From assembly GCF_017948455.1 (NCBI RefSeq), contig NZ_JAFFSU010000007.1, positions 248,001 through 312,000 on the forward strand: DNA of 64,000 nt, in the 5' to 3' direction. The notes beneath the pieces were generated by a model, which was not told the origin of the DNA, made no database searches, and saw only the letters and a list, made by a program, of their open reading frames with translations. The stretch is from Streptomyces sp. GESEQ-4 (lineage in GTDB: Bacteria > Actinomycetota > Actinomycetes > Streptomycetales > Streptomycetaceae). A program made the position numbers and the translations under genes. How positions within the stretch are numbered: the first letter of the stretch is position 1; each line of letters starts with the position of its first letter. Positions 16,082 through 24,172 of this stretch are shown one piece after another.

Positions 16082-18686
16082 GATCGAGTTCGGCTCCTGG
16101 GTCAACGACGCCGTCGACTGGCTCACCACCCACCTGGGATGGCTCTTCGACTTCCTCGAAGAAGTCTTCCGCGGCGCCTACGAGGGCGTCGACTCCGTAC
16201 TGCAGGCGCCCGAGCCGCTGCTCCTTGCGGGCATCTTCGCGGTGATCGCCTTCTGGCTGCGCGGCGCGCTCGCCGGCGTCCTCACCTTCGCGGGATTCGC
16301 CTTCATCATCTCCCTGGAGTTGTGGGAGAACGCGATGATGACGCTGTCGCTCGTCTTCGTCGCCACCGTCATCGCGCTCGTCCTCTCGGTGCCCGTGGGC
16401 ATCTGGGCGGCCCGCTCGAACCGGGTCAGCGCGGTCGTACGGCCCGCTCTGGACCTGATGCAGACGCTGCCGGCGATGGTCTACCTCATCCCGGCGATCC
16501 TCTTCTTCGGCAGCGGCGCCGCCGCGGGCATCGTCGCCACCCTGATCTTCGCGCTCGCCCCCGGCGTCCGCATGACCGAGCTGGGGCTCCGCCAGGTCGA
16601 CAAGGAACTGGTCGAGGCCGCCGAGGCGTTCGGCACCACCCCGCGCGACACCCTGATGCGGGTCCAGTTCCCGCTGGCGCTGCCCACCGTCATGGCCGGC
16701 GTCAACCAGGTGATCATGCTCGGCCTGTCCATGGCCGCGATCGCCGGCATGGTCGGCGCCGACGGCCTGGGCGGTGACGTGAACGAGGCGATCGGCCAGC
16801 TCAACGTCGGCCTGGGCGCCGAAGCGGGCATCGCCATCGTGATCCTCGCGATCTACCTCGACCGCATGACCAGCGCGCTGGGCACCCAGGTCTCGCCGCT
16901 CGGCCGCCGGGCCGCCGCCCGGCTGCGTGCCGCGCAGGGCCTGAAGATCTGGTCGTACCGTCCCCGCCCGGCCGTCGCCATGGTCGGCGTCGTCGTCCTC
17001 GCGCTCGTCGCGGGCGGCATGGGCGTCTTCGGCGGCGGCGACAAGTCCGAACCGGTCGCCTCCAGCACCAACGTCGGCCAGGGCAAGAAGCTCAGCATCG
17101 GCTACATCCCCTGGGACGAGGGCGTCGCCTCCACCTACCTCTGGAAGGAGGTGCTGGAGCAGCGCGGCTACGAGGTGGAGACCAAGCAGTTCGAGGCCGG
17201 ACCGCTCTACACCTCGCTCGCCCAGGGCGACATCGACTTCCAGACCGACTCCTGGCTGCCGGTCACGCACGAGCAGTACTGGAAGAAGTACGGCAAGCAG
17301 CTCGAAGACCTGGGCTCCTGGTACGGCCCCACCTCCCTCGAGCTGAGCGTGCCCGCCTACATGAAGGGCGTCGACTCCCTCGACGACCTCAAGGGCAAGG
17401 CCGCGGAGTTCGGCGGCAAGATCACCGGCATCGAGTCCAGCGCCGGCATGATGGGCCTGCTCAAGAGCAAGGTCCTCAAGGAGTACGGCCTCGACAAGGA
17501 GTACAAGGTCGTCGACAGCTCCACGCCAGCGATGCTGGCCCAGCTCAAGCGCGCCTACGACAAGCAGGAACCGATCGTCGTCACGCTCTGGTCGCCGCAC
17601 TGGGCGTACAGCGACTACAAGCTGAAGAAGCTCAAGGACCCGAAGGGCGCCTGGGGCTCGGGCGACGGCGTGCACACCCTCGCGCGCAAGGGCTTCACCC
17701 AGGAGAACCCGGTCGTCGGCCAGTGGCTGAAGAACTTCAAGCTGACCGAGGAACAGCTCACCAGCCTGGAGTCGGAGATCAACAAGGCCGGCCAGGGCAA
17801 GCAGCAGCAGGCCGTACGCACCTGGCTGAAGTCCAACCCGGGTGTCGTCGACAAGATGGCCCCGGTGCAGAGCACCGCGAGCCCGGCCGAGGCGAAGCGT
17901 CCCCTGGACGTGGCCTGGTTCCCCTGGGACGAGGACATCGCCGTCACGTACCTGTGGAAGAACGTCCTGGAGCGGCGCGGCTACAAGCTGAACCTCAAGC
18001 AGATGGACGTCGGCCCGGTCTACACCGGCCTGGCCTCCGGCGACCTCGATCTCAACTTCGACGCGTGGCTGCCGTACGCCCAGGCCCAGTACTGGGACAA
18101 GAGCAAGGACAAACTCCACGACCTGGGCACCTGGTACGAGCCGACGTCACTGGAAGTCTCCGTCCCCTCGTACGTGAAGGGCATCGACTCCCTTGAAGAC
18201 CTCAAGGGCAAGGCCGACACCTTCGACGGGAAGATCATCGGCATCGAGCCGGGCACCGGCGAGATGAACCTCCTGAAGACGAAGGTCCTGCCCGGGTACG
18301 GCCTCGACAAGGAGTACGACGTCGTCGACGGCTCCACGCCCGCGATGCTGGCCGAGCTCAAGCGGGCCTACGCCAAGCAGGAGCCGATCGCCGTCGTCCT
18401 GTGGTCGCCGCACTGGGCGTACAGCGAGTACAAGCTGACCAAGCTCGCCGACCCGGAGAAGTACTTCGGCGAGGGCAACACCATCCGCACCATCTCCAAC
18501 AAGGACTTCCCCGAGCGGTACCCGCAGCTCACGAAGTGGATCAAGAACTTCAAGATGAGCGAGGACGAGCTCGGCACCCTGGAGCAGGAGATCAAGGACC
18601 GCGGACAGGGCCACGAGGAGGAGGCTGTCGCCGCCTGGCTCAAGGAGCACCCGGACATGGTGGACCGGATGACTCCGGCCGCCTAG
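16074..18686 (+). CDS. Glycine betaine importer: permease fused to two tandem substrate-binding domains
   Basis: This 870-residue fusion has three parts. Residues ~1-300 are an OpuAB/ProW permease with the EAA loop region ELVEAAEAFGTTPRDTL. A membrane anchor at ~303-325 follows. Then come two full OpuAC-type binding domains (about 343-600 and 618-865). Both repeat the same landmarks: a W-x-P/I-WDE start, a TD/FD-x-WLP loop, LGTWY/LGSWY, VVLWSPHWAYS, and a C-terminal WLKxxP. The aromatic residues that cage betaine are kept in both. Known OpuABC-like fusions usually carry one binding domain; two may raise local capture. The GTG start overlaps the ATPase gene. Confidence 0.93.
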   Translation: MPRIEFGSWVNDAVDWLTTHLGWLFDFLEEVFRGAYEGVDSVLQAPEPLLLAGIFAVIAFWLRGALAGVLTFAGFAFIISLELWENAMMTLSLVFVATVIALVLSVPVGIWAARSNRVSAVVRPALDLMQTLPAMVYLIPAILFFGSGAAAGIVATLIFALAPGVRMTELGLRQVDKELVEAAEAFGTTPRDTLMRVQFPLALPTVMAGVNQVIMLGLSMAAIAGMVGADGLGGDVNEAIGQLNVGLGAEAGIAIVILAIYLDRMTSALGTQVSPLGRRAAARLRAAQGLKIWSYRPRPAVAMVGVVVLALVAGGMGVFGGGDKSEPVASSTNVGQGKKLSIGYIPWDEGVASTYLWKEVLEQRGYEVETKQFEAGPLYTSLAQGDIDFQTDSWLPVTHEQYWKKYGKQLEDLGSWYGPTSLELSVPAYMKGVDSLDDLKGKAAEFGGKITGIESSAGMMGLLKSKVLKEYGLDKEYKVVDSSTPAMLAQLKRAYDKQEPIVVTLWSPHWAYSDYKLKKLKDPKGAWGSGDGVHTLARKGFTQENPVVGQWLKNFKLTEEQLTSLESEINKAGQGKQQQAVRTWLKSNPGVVDKMAPVQSTASPAEAKRPLDVAWFPWDEDIAVTYLWKNVLERRGYKLNLKQMDVGPVYTGLASGDLDLNFDAWLPYAQAQYWDKSKDKLHDLGTWYEPTSLEVSVPSYVKGIDSLEDLKGKADTFDGKIIGIEPGTGEMNLLKTKVLPGYGLDKEYDVVDGSTPAMLAELKRAYAKQEPIAVVLWSPHWAYSEYKLTKLADPEKYFGEGNTIRTISNKDFPERYPQLTKWIKNFKMSEDELGTLEQEIKDRGQGHEEEAVAAWLKEHPDMVDRMTPAA

Positions 18687-18702
18687 CCGCGGACTCGAAC
18701 CC

Positions 18703-18741
18703 GGCGCGCGCCCCGGCACCTGACGGACCGGGGCGCGCGCC
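18703..18741 (+). terminator. Strong hairpin terminator after the betaine importer
   Basis: GGCGCGCGCCCCGG and CCGGGGCGCGCGCC are perfect 14-bp arms around an 11-nt loop, 16 nt after the stop codon. Confidence 0.85.
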
Positions 18742-19039
18742 GTTCTCTGTCTGTCTCCCCCCGGGCCCGGGAACACCCGGGGCCGCGCGCGCATTGAACT
18801 GCACAGCACCGCACTCTTCGCCCCTAAGGAGGAATCCGCGCCCGGAGAATCCGCAGAGCTGATCTACTGGCGAGAACTGTCGGGTCGCCTGGCACTCTGT
18901 GTGTCGGTGATGTGACAGGCGCATGAAACGGTTTGCCGAACATGCGTAGGGTGCAGAGAACTCATCAGAAGGAGTGCGCCCGGATGGCGGTGCACCGGCA
19001 GCGGACCGACGAGCCAGGGCGAAGGAGGGAGCCGGAGCT
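18742..19039. other. Intergenic region before the XRE-cupin gene
   Basis: No gene is supported. A ribosome-site-like AAGGAGG at 18826-18832 has no start codon after it and may be a relic. A TAGGGT hexamer near 18950 resembles a Streptomyces -10 box for the downstream regulator. Confidence 0.4.
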
Positions 19040-19606
19040 ATGGGCGACCACAAAGAACAACCGCTTCGCGTGGGCGCGGCCGTACGGCGGCGGCGCCGGG
19101 CGCTGGACCTCACGCTCGCCGTCGTGGCCGAGCGCAGCGGACTGTCGGTCCCGTTCCTGAGCCAGGTCGAGAACGACCGCGCGCGCCCCAGCAGGAGCTC
19201 CCTGGAGAAGGTGGCCGACGCCCTGCGCACCACCGCCGTGGAACTCCTCGCCGCCGCCGACCCGGCGTGCAGCGTCGACGTCGTCCGCGCGGAGTGCGAA
19301 CCGGGCCCGGAACCCAGCACGCGTTCCCTGGTGCGCGGTCACCACCAGATGCACGCCTCCGAGTTCACCGGCGACCATGACGCCGGCCGCGAATTCCAGT
19401 ACCGCAATGACCAGTTGATGTACGTGGCAGACGGAGCGGTGGAGATCGAGGCGGAGGGCCGCGCCTACCGCCTGGGCCGTGGCGACACCTTGTACCTCAC
19501 CGGCGGGGTGCGGCACCGCTGGCGTGCCACCGAGCCGGACACCCGGGTGGTCGTCGTCGCCGTGGCCGAGCACATCGAGGCGGTCCGGGACCGGCCGCGC
19601 CGGTGA
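19040..19606 (+). CDS. XRE-family regulator with C-terminal cupin domain
   Basis: This 188-residue regulator has an N-terminal XRE helix-turn-helix (about 10-65, with LTLAVVAERSGLSVPFLSQV) and a cupin barrel at about 105-175 (LMYVADGAVEIEAEGRAYRL ... DTLYLTGGVRHRW). This architecture senses a small ligand through the cupin. The ATG at 19040 follows GGAGGGAG; an upstream in-frame GTG at 18974 has its ribosome site overlapping and is less likely. The stop overlaps the GTG of the metal-receptor-like gene (GTGA), so the two are one transcription and translation unit. Confidence 0.87.
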   Translation: MGDHKEQPLRVGAAVRRRRRALDLTLAVVAERSGLSVPFLSQVENDRARPSRSSLEKVADALRTTAVELLAAADPACSVDVVRAECEPGPEPSTRSLVRGHHQMHASEFTGDHDAGREFQYRNDQLMYVADGAVEIEAEGRAYRLGRGDTLYLTGGVRHRWRATEPDTRVVVVAVAEHIEAVRDRPRR

Positions 19607-20322
19607 GGGTCGTCTCCCTCGTCCCGTCGCTCACCGAGGCCGTGGCCCTGACACTGCCGGGGACCCTCGTCGGTGCCACGGACTGGTGCACCCGTCCGGC
19701 GGACCTGGACGTGCCCCGCGTCGGCGGCACCAAGAACCCGGCGATCGGCCGGATCACCGCGCTCCGTCCCGACCTGGTCGTGGCCAACGAGGAGGAGAAC
19801 CAGGCACCGGACCTCCAGGCCCTGCGCTCCAGCGGCATCGCCGTCCTGGTCACCGAGGTGCGGAGCGTGCCGCAGGCCTTCAGCGAACTGGACCGGATGC
19901 TGACCGCCTGCGGTGCGAAGAGCCGCCCGCGCTGGCTGGACGAGGCGGAGACGGCCTGGTCCGCACTCCCGGCCCCGCAGACCCGCACGACGGCGGTCGT
20001 CCCCATCTGGCGCCGCCCCTGGATGGTCCTGGGCCGGGACACCTTCGCGGGCGACGTACTGTCCCGTCTCGGCGTGGACAACCTGTACGCGACCCACCCC
20101 GAGCGCTATCCCCGCATCCCGGTGGCCGAACTGTGCGCGGCGGCCCCCGACTTGGTGGTGCTTCCGGACGAGCCGTACCGCTTCACGCCGGACGACGGCC
20201 CGGAGGCATTCCCGGACCTGCCCTGCGCACTGGTCGACGGACGCCACCTCACCTGGTACGGCCCGTCGCTGACCGAGGCCCCACGCGTGCTGGCCGAGGC
20301 CCTGCGAGCAGCGCACCGCTGA
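19603..20322 (+). CDS. Helical-backbone metal-receptor protein (BtuF/FecB fold), no signal peptide
   Basis: This 239-residue protein has the periplasmic-binding-protein type III fold used for cobalamin, heme or siderophores (VVSLVPSLTEAV start, RITALRPDLVVANEEENQ, TFAGDVLSRLGVDNL). It starts directly with the fold and lacks a Sec, Tat or lipoprotein signal, so it appears cytoplasmic. No ABC permease or ATPase is next to it. Coupling to the XRE-cupin gene suggests a sensing or regulatory role rather than transport (inference). Its last 74 nt are antisense to the transporter gene that follows. Confidence 0.8.
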   Translation: MRVVSLVPSLTEAVALTLPGTLVGATDWCTRPADLDVPRVGGTKNPAIGRITALRPDLVVANEEENQAPDLQALRSSGIAVLVTEVRSVPQAFSELDRMLTACGAKSRPRWLDEAETAWSALPAPQTRTTAVVPIWRRPWMVLGRDTFAGDVLSRLGVDNLYATHPERYPRIPVAELCAAAPDLVVLPDEPYRFTPDDGPEAFPDLPCALVDGRHLTWYGPSLTEAPRVLAEALRAAHR

Positions 20323-21415
20323 CCAGCCCGCGCGCCGTACACACGGCGGCCGTGCCCCAGGCGACGACAAGGACGACGTACAAGCCAATCGCAAGCCACT
20401 CGAAGGCGACGAGCCCCGTGCGCCGCGACAGCGCCTCCGCGCCGGTGACACACGTGCCGACCGGAAAGGTGAACGCCCACCAGGTCATCGCGAACCTCAT
20501 CCCGTCCCGCCGGGCACGCACCACACAGGCGGCGGCGAAGACCAGCCAGAGCAGGGCGAAGCCCATCACCGGCACGCCGTACACAACCTCGAGGATCCCG
20601 AACCCGTCGCTGTACGGGGCGGGCACGACCCCGGGGGCCACGTCCGCGAAGTGGCCGACGGCGGTGGTGGACTGCCCGAGCGGCCCCAGCACGAGAAAGA
20701 GCGTGGGCGTGAGCGCGAGCGGCAATGGCCCCCCGCTGATCAGCCGCCCGAAGACCAGCGGCAGCATGAGCAGCGTCCCGAGAAGACTGACCCCGAACAA
20801 CCCGACGCAGCCGAGCAGCAGCGCCTCCTGAGCCTGCCCCGCCGGCAGATACGGCACGAGGAGCGGCCCGAGCGCGGCGGACACCATGGGCGCGACGACG
20901 GGCAACAGCCATACGGGCGTGGCCTGATGCGGCTCCACCCGATGTCGTACGGCCATCAGGTACGGCACGGCGACAGCAGCCGCGAGCCCCACCACCGTCC
21001 CGGCGGTGAACAGCACGGCATCGAGCGCGACCGCCGCGTCCGTCCCGATCCAGTCCCGTCCGACGGTGAGGGCACCGCCGCCGACGGCCAGCAGGGCCAT
21101 GGCGAGGCAGCCGTAGAAGGGCGCGACGGCGGGGTCGAGGAGATGGGCGCGGGCCTGATCGCGGTGGTGAACCCAGTGGAGGGCGCGGGCGCAGAGCAGG
21201 ACGGCGAGCAGGAGAAAGGAGAAGACCCAGACGGCGGCGCAGAGGGTACGCAGGCCAGGGATGCCGGAGAGGGGAGCGGGCAGGGCGGCGCCGGCGGTGG
21301 CGACGATGGCGGTGCCCATGACGGTGGCGTACCAGTTGGGTCCGAGGTGACGGACGGCCGGGACGCGCGGGGGCCGTGCGGTGGCACGGGGGAGGGGCTG
21401 GACAGCGGTGACCAT
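20249..21415 (-). CDS. TDT-family transporter (TehA/Mae1/SLAC1 fold)
   Basis: This 388-residue membrane protein has about ten hydrophobic helices. The N-terminal LGPNWYATVMGTAIVATAGA is the hallmark of the tellurite-resistance/dicarboxylate transporter family, and TWWAFTFPVGTCVTGAEAL lies near the C-terminus. Family members move sulfite, malate or anions; the cargo here is unknown. The ATG at 21415 is the first codon that gives the family N-terminus. The gene is divergent from a LysR regulator 70 nt away, its likely controller. Confidence 0.85.
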   Translation of the reverse strand: MVTAVQPLPRATARPPRVPAVRHLGPNWYATVMGTAIVATAGAALPAPLSGIPGLRTLCAAVWVFSFLLLAVLLCARALHWVHHRDQARAHLLDPAVAPFYGCLAMALLAVGGGALTVGRDWIGTDAAVALDAVLFTAGTVVGLAAAVAVPYLMAVRHRVEPHQATPVWLLPVVAPMVSAALGPLLVPYLPAGQAQEALLLGCVGLFGVSLLGTLLMLPLVFGRLISGGPLPLALTPTLFLVLGPLGQSTTAVGHFADVAPGVVPAPYSDGFGILEVVYGVPVMGFALLWLVFAAACVVRARRDGMRFAMTWWAFTFPVGTCVTGAEALSRRTGLVAFEWLAIGLYVVLVVAWGTAAVCTARGLVSGALLAGPRPARVGPRSATGRTR

Positions 21416-21463
21416 GCTGTCACCGTGCCGCCGCGGACGGCCGCCGACCAGAGAGCACGCACC

Positions 21464-21475
21464 TATGAGGGCATA
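21464..21475. promoter_or_regulatory. Candidate LysR binding site
   Basis: TATG-AGGG-CATA is a short interrupted palindrome in the 70-bp divergent space between the TDT transporter and lysR, 10 nt before the lysR start. Its position fits an autoregulatory site. Confidence 0.35.
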
Positions 21476-21485
21476 AACTGACCTT

Positions 21486-22412
21486 ATGAGCAGCGTCACG
21501 GAAGAACCCCACCGCCCTCCGGCCCTCCTCGCCCACCGCGTGCCGGACCTGGGAGCCCTGGAGCTGCTGCTGGCGGTCGCACGGCTCGGCAGCCTGGGCG
21601 GGGCGGCCCGCGAAATGGGCATCACCCAGCCCGCGGCGAGCAGCCGGATCCGCTCGATGGAACGCCAGCTGGGCGTGGCGCTGGTGGACCGCTCCCCACG
21701 CGGCTCCCGCTTGACCGACGCCGGCGCACTGGTGACGGACTGGGCACGCAGAATCGTCGAGGCGGCCGAGGCCTTCGACGCGGGCGCCCAGGCACTGCGC
21801 GACCGAAGGGACTCCCGCCTCAGGGTCGCGGCGAGCATGACGATCGCCGAATACCTGCTGCCGGGCTGGCTCCTGGCCCTGCGCGCCGCCCGCCCAGACA
21901 CGGCAGTATCCCTCCACGCGGGCAACTCCGCAGCGGTGGCACAACGCCTGCTCTCTGACGAAGCCGACCTGGGCTTCGTAGAGGGCCTGTCCGTCCCGAC
22001 CGGCCTCGACTCGGTGGTCATAGCCCACGACCACCTGATCGTCGTCACGGCTCCGGGCCACCCCTGGGCCCGCCGCCGAAGCCCCCTGGCGGCGACCGAA
22101 CTGGCGGCAACCCCCCTCATCCTCCGCGAGAAGGGCTCCGGCACCCGCCAGGTCCTCGACGCGGCCCTCGGCGGCCTCGCCAGACCCCTGATCGAACTCT
22201 CCTCCACCACGGCGGTAAAGGCAGCAGCGGTAAGCGGCGCGGGCCCGGCGGTCCTCAGCGAGCTGGCGGTAGGCGAGGAACTGTCGATGCGCCGCCTGGT
22301 ACGCGTCCCCCTGGAGAAGGTCTCCCTCGCAAGAGACCTCCGAGCAGTCTGGCCAACGGGCCACCGCCCAACGGGCCCGGCGAGGGACTTGCTGTCGCTG
22401 ACGAGGGGGTAG
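21486..22412 (+). CDS. LysR-family transcriptional regulator
   Basis: This 308-residue LysR protein has an N-terminal winged helix (about 20-80, LELLLAVARLGSLGGAAREM ... QPAASSRIRSMERQLG) and a periplasmic-binding-like effector domain (DEADLGFVEGLSVPTGLDSV). It diverges from the TDT transporter gene, so it probably activates that gene in response to the transported anion. Standard length for the family. Confidence 0.9.
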   Translation: MSSVTEEPHRPPALLAHRVPDLGALELLLAVARLGSLGGAAREMGITQPAASSRIRSMERQLGVALVDRSPRGSRLTDAGALVTDWARRIVEAAEAFDAGAQALRDRRDSRLRVAASMTIAEYLLPGWLLALRAARPDTAVSLHAGNSAAVAQRLLSDEADLGFVEGLSVPTGLDSVVIAHDHLIVVTAPGHPWARRRSPLAATELAATPLILREKGSGTRQVLDAALGGLARPLIELSSTTAVKAAAVSGAGPAVLSELAVGEELSMRRLVRVPLEKVSLARDLRAVWPTGHRPTGPARDLLSLTRG

Positions 22413-22424
22413 GCAAAACTAGCC

Positions 22425-22565
22425 CCTCCGGCGTTTGAGGAGCGGGGGTCCGGGGGCTGGCCCCCGAACGGGGCCCAGGGGCGGAGCCCCGGTGGGGTCG
22501 AAGGGGCGAAGCCCCTGGGGGATGGGACGGGTAGGGGCGGCGGGGGCGAAAAACCAGAGCGAGGG
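22425..22565. repeat. Compound GC-rich intergenic repeat
   Basis: Between the convergent lysR and amidotransferase genes lies a run of nested hairpins: GGGGGC-tg-GCCCCC, GGGGC-ggag-CCCC and AGGGGC-gaa-GCCCCT, then GGGATGGGACGGGTAGGGGC. This resembles a widespread Streptomyces intergenic element beginning GGCGTTTGAGGAGCGGGG (family knowledge, from memory). Only one copy is in this window. It probably also terminates both genes. Confidence 0.7.
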
Positions 22566-22576
22566 CCCCTGGGGGC

Positions 22577-23263
22577 TCAACCCCCCGCCGCCCGCACCAA
22601 CGCCCCCATGACCCGCAGATCCCCCCCCATCTCCGGATGCCACTGCACCCCCAGCACCCACCCCCCAGCAGGCAGTTCCACCGCCTCCACAGTCCCGTCC
22701 CCCGCATGCGCCGACACCACAAGCCCGTCCCCCAGCCGATCCACGGCCTGATGGTGATACGTCGGCACAGCCGTCTCCTCCGGCACGACACCCGCGTACA
22801 ACGTCCCCGGCACAGGCTTCACCGAGTGCCGCCCGAAGACACCCACCACCTCCGCATGCCCGTCGAGATGCTGAACGAGCGTGCCACCAAGGGCGACGTT
22901 CAGCAGCTGCATCCCCCGGCAGATGCCCAGCAACGGCACGCGGTCCCGCAAGGCGGCCTCGATCAGCGCCAGTTCCCACGCGTCCCGCGCCCGCGCCGGC
23001 GGCCCGGTCCGGGCGTCGCGCTCGGCGCCGTAGCGAACCGGCTCGACATCCGGCCCACCCGCGATCACCAGCCCGTCCAGCCGCGCCACGGCCGCCGCGG
23101 CCAGCGAAGGCTCGTCCGGCGGAAGCATCACGGCCAGCCCGCCCGCCGCCTGCACGAGCCGCGGATACCCGGCGGGCAGCAGCGCGGCCTCCAGTTCCCA
23201 GACACCCCAGCGGGCCCCGGCCTCCAGATACGTACTGATGCCGATCAACGGCCTGCCGGTCAT
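22577..23263 (-). CDS. Class I glutamine amidotransferase, gamma-glutamyl amide hydrolase (PuuD-like)
   Basis: This 228-residue protein is of the peptidase C26 family. It has the nucleophile motif GICRGMQLLNVALGGTL (catalytic Cys) and the His-Glu pair in VQWHPE. PuuD-type enzymes split gamma-glutamyl-GABA to glutamate. Here it lies beside a GlnA4-type gamma-glutamylating enzyme and an aldehyde dehydrogenase, so it likely removes glutamate at the end of that pathway. The ATG at 23263 follows GGGAGGACG. It runs in the same direction as the FadR-type regulator upstream. Confidence 0.85.
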   Translation of the reverse strand: MTGRPLIGISTYLEAGARWGVWELEAALLPAGYPRLVQAAGGLAVMLPPDEPSLAAAAVARLDGLVIAGGPDVEPVRYGAERDARTGPPARARDAWELALIEAALRDRVPLLGICRGMQLLNVALGGTLVQHLDGHAEVVGVFGRHSVKPVPGTLYAGVVPEETAVPTYHHQAVDRLGDGLVVSAHAGDGTVEAVELPAGGWVLGVQWHPEMGGDLRVMGALVRAAGG

Positions 23264-23336
23264 ACGTCCTCCCGCTCCCTTCAATGGATCGCGCTCACAC
23301 CATTGCCGTAATCATCCTCCGACCGCAAGCCCGCCC

Positions 23337-24074
23337 TCAGGTCAGGAACCCCCGCAACAGCGCCGCCGTCCCCCCGCAGTGCTCCCGCATCATCTCCCGC
23401 GCCCCGTCCGCGTCCCCGTCCAGCACCGCCTCGACGATCGCGATGTGCTGCCGCTGGGAGTGCTCGAGGTTGCGGACGAGGAGCGGGATGCAGTCCAGCA
23501 GGTCGTTCACCGTGGCCCGGACCGCCGCGTACTGCGCGGTCAGCGACGGTGAGCCACACAGCTCGGCCAGGGTGAGGTGGAGCAGGGTGTCCAGCCGGCG
23601 GTAGTCGGACAGCGGAGCGTCCTGCGTGCGGGCGAGGGCCTCGCGCAGCCGGGCTGTCTGCTCGTCGGTGAGGCCGTGCGCGGCGCACAGGCCGGCCGCG
23701 CCGACCTCCAGCACCTCACGGAAACGCAGCATGTCCTCGATGTCGACCTCGGCGACCCGTCGCCGCAGCTCGTCCTCGCCGCCGCCGTCCTTGCGCGGCA
23801 GCACGAACGTCCCGCCGTACCGCCCGCGGCGTGACTCGACGAGCCCCTGGTCCTGAAGCACCTTGAGCACCTCGCGCAGGGTGACCCGGCTGATGCCGAG
23901 CCGCTCCGCCAGCTCCCGCTCGGCGGGCAGCCGCTCGCCGCCGGGCACCAGGCCGAGGCGGACGACCTGGAGGATCTGCTCCAGCGCCTCCTCGAAGCCG
24001 TTGCCCGCGCGCACCGGCCGCAGCACCGGAGTCAGCCCGTCCTGCTGAGTGGTGCCGTCGGGATCGACCGACAT
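23337..24074 (-). CDS. FadR-type GntR regulator of the gamma-glutamylation cluster
   Basis: This 245-residue protein has an N-terminal winged helix (about 25-85, PAERELAERLGISRVTLREV) and a FadR-like all-helical FCD domain (DIEDMLRFREVLEVGAAGL). The FCD domain normally binds an organic acid with a metal. It diverges from the glutamine synthetase-like gene 98 nt away and lies upstream of the amidohydrolase, so it probably represses both until its ligand is present. The ATG at 24074 was chosen after a G-rich ribosome site; an in-frame GTG/ATG seven codons earlier is possible. Confidence 0.87.
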   Translation of the reverse strand: MSVDPDGTTQQDGLTPVLRPVRAGNGFEEALEQILQVVRLGLVPGGERLPAERELAERLGISRVTLREVLKVLQDQGLVESRRGRYGGTFVLPRKDGGGEDELRRRVAEVDIEDMLRFREVLEVGAAGLCAAHGLTDEQTARLREALARTQDAPLSDYRRLDTLLHLTLAELCGSPSLTAQYAAVRATVNDLLDCIPLLVRNLEHSQRQHIAIVEAVLDGDADGAREMMREHCGGTAALLRGFLT

Positions 24075-24172
24075 ATGGCCGTGCCCCCTTCCCAAGCAAT
24101 GGTTCTCCGCAATACCTTATGGCTCTCGGCTGGCTGAAACCAGCGCGCAGAAGCCCGAAGGAGGCCCTTCCC

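Noticed and set aside
18974..19039. Upstream GTG start for the XRE-cupin regulator
   Set aside because: The added residues are Arg/Ala-rich and unlike the family, while GGAGGGAG sits properly before the ATG at 19040.
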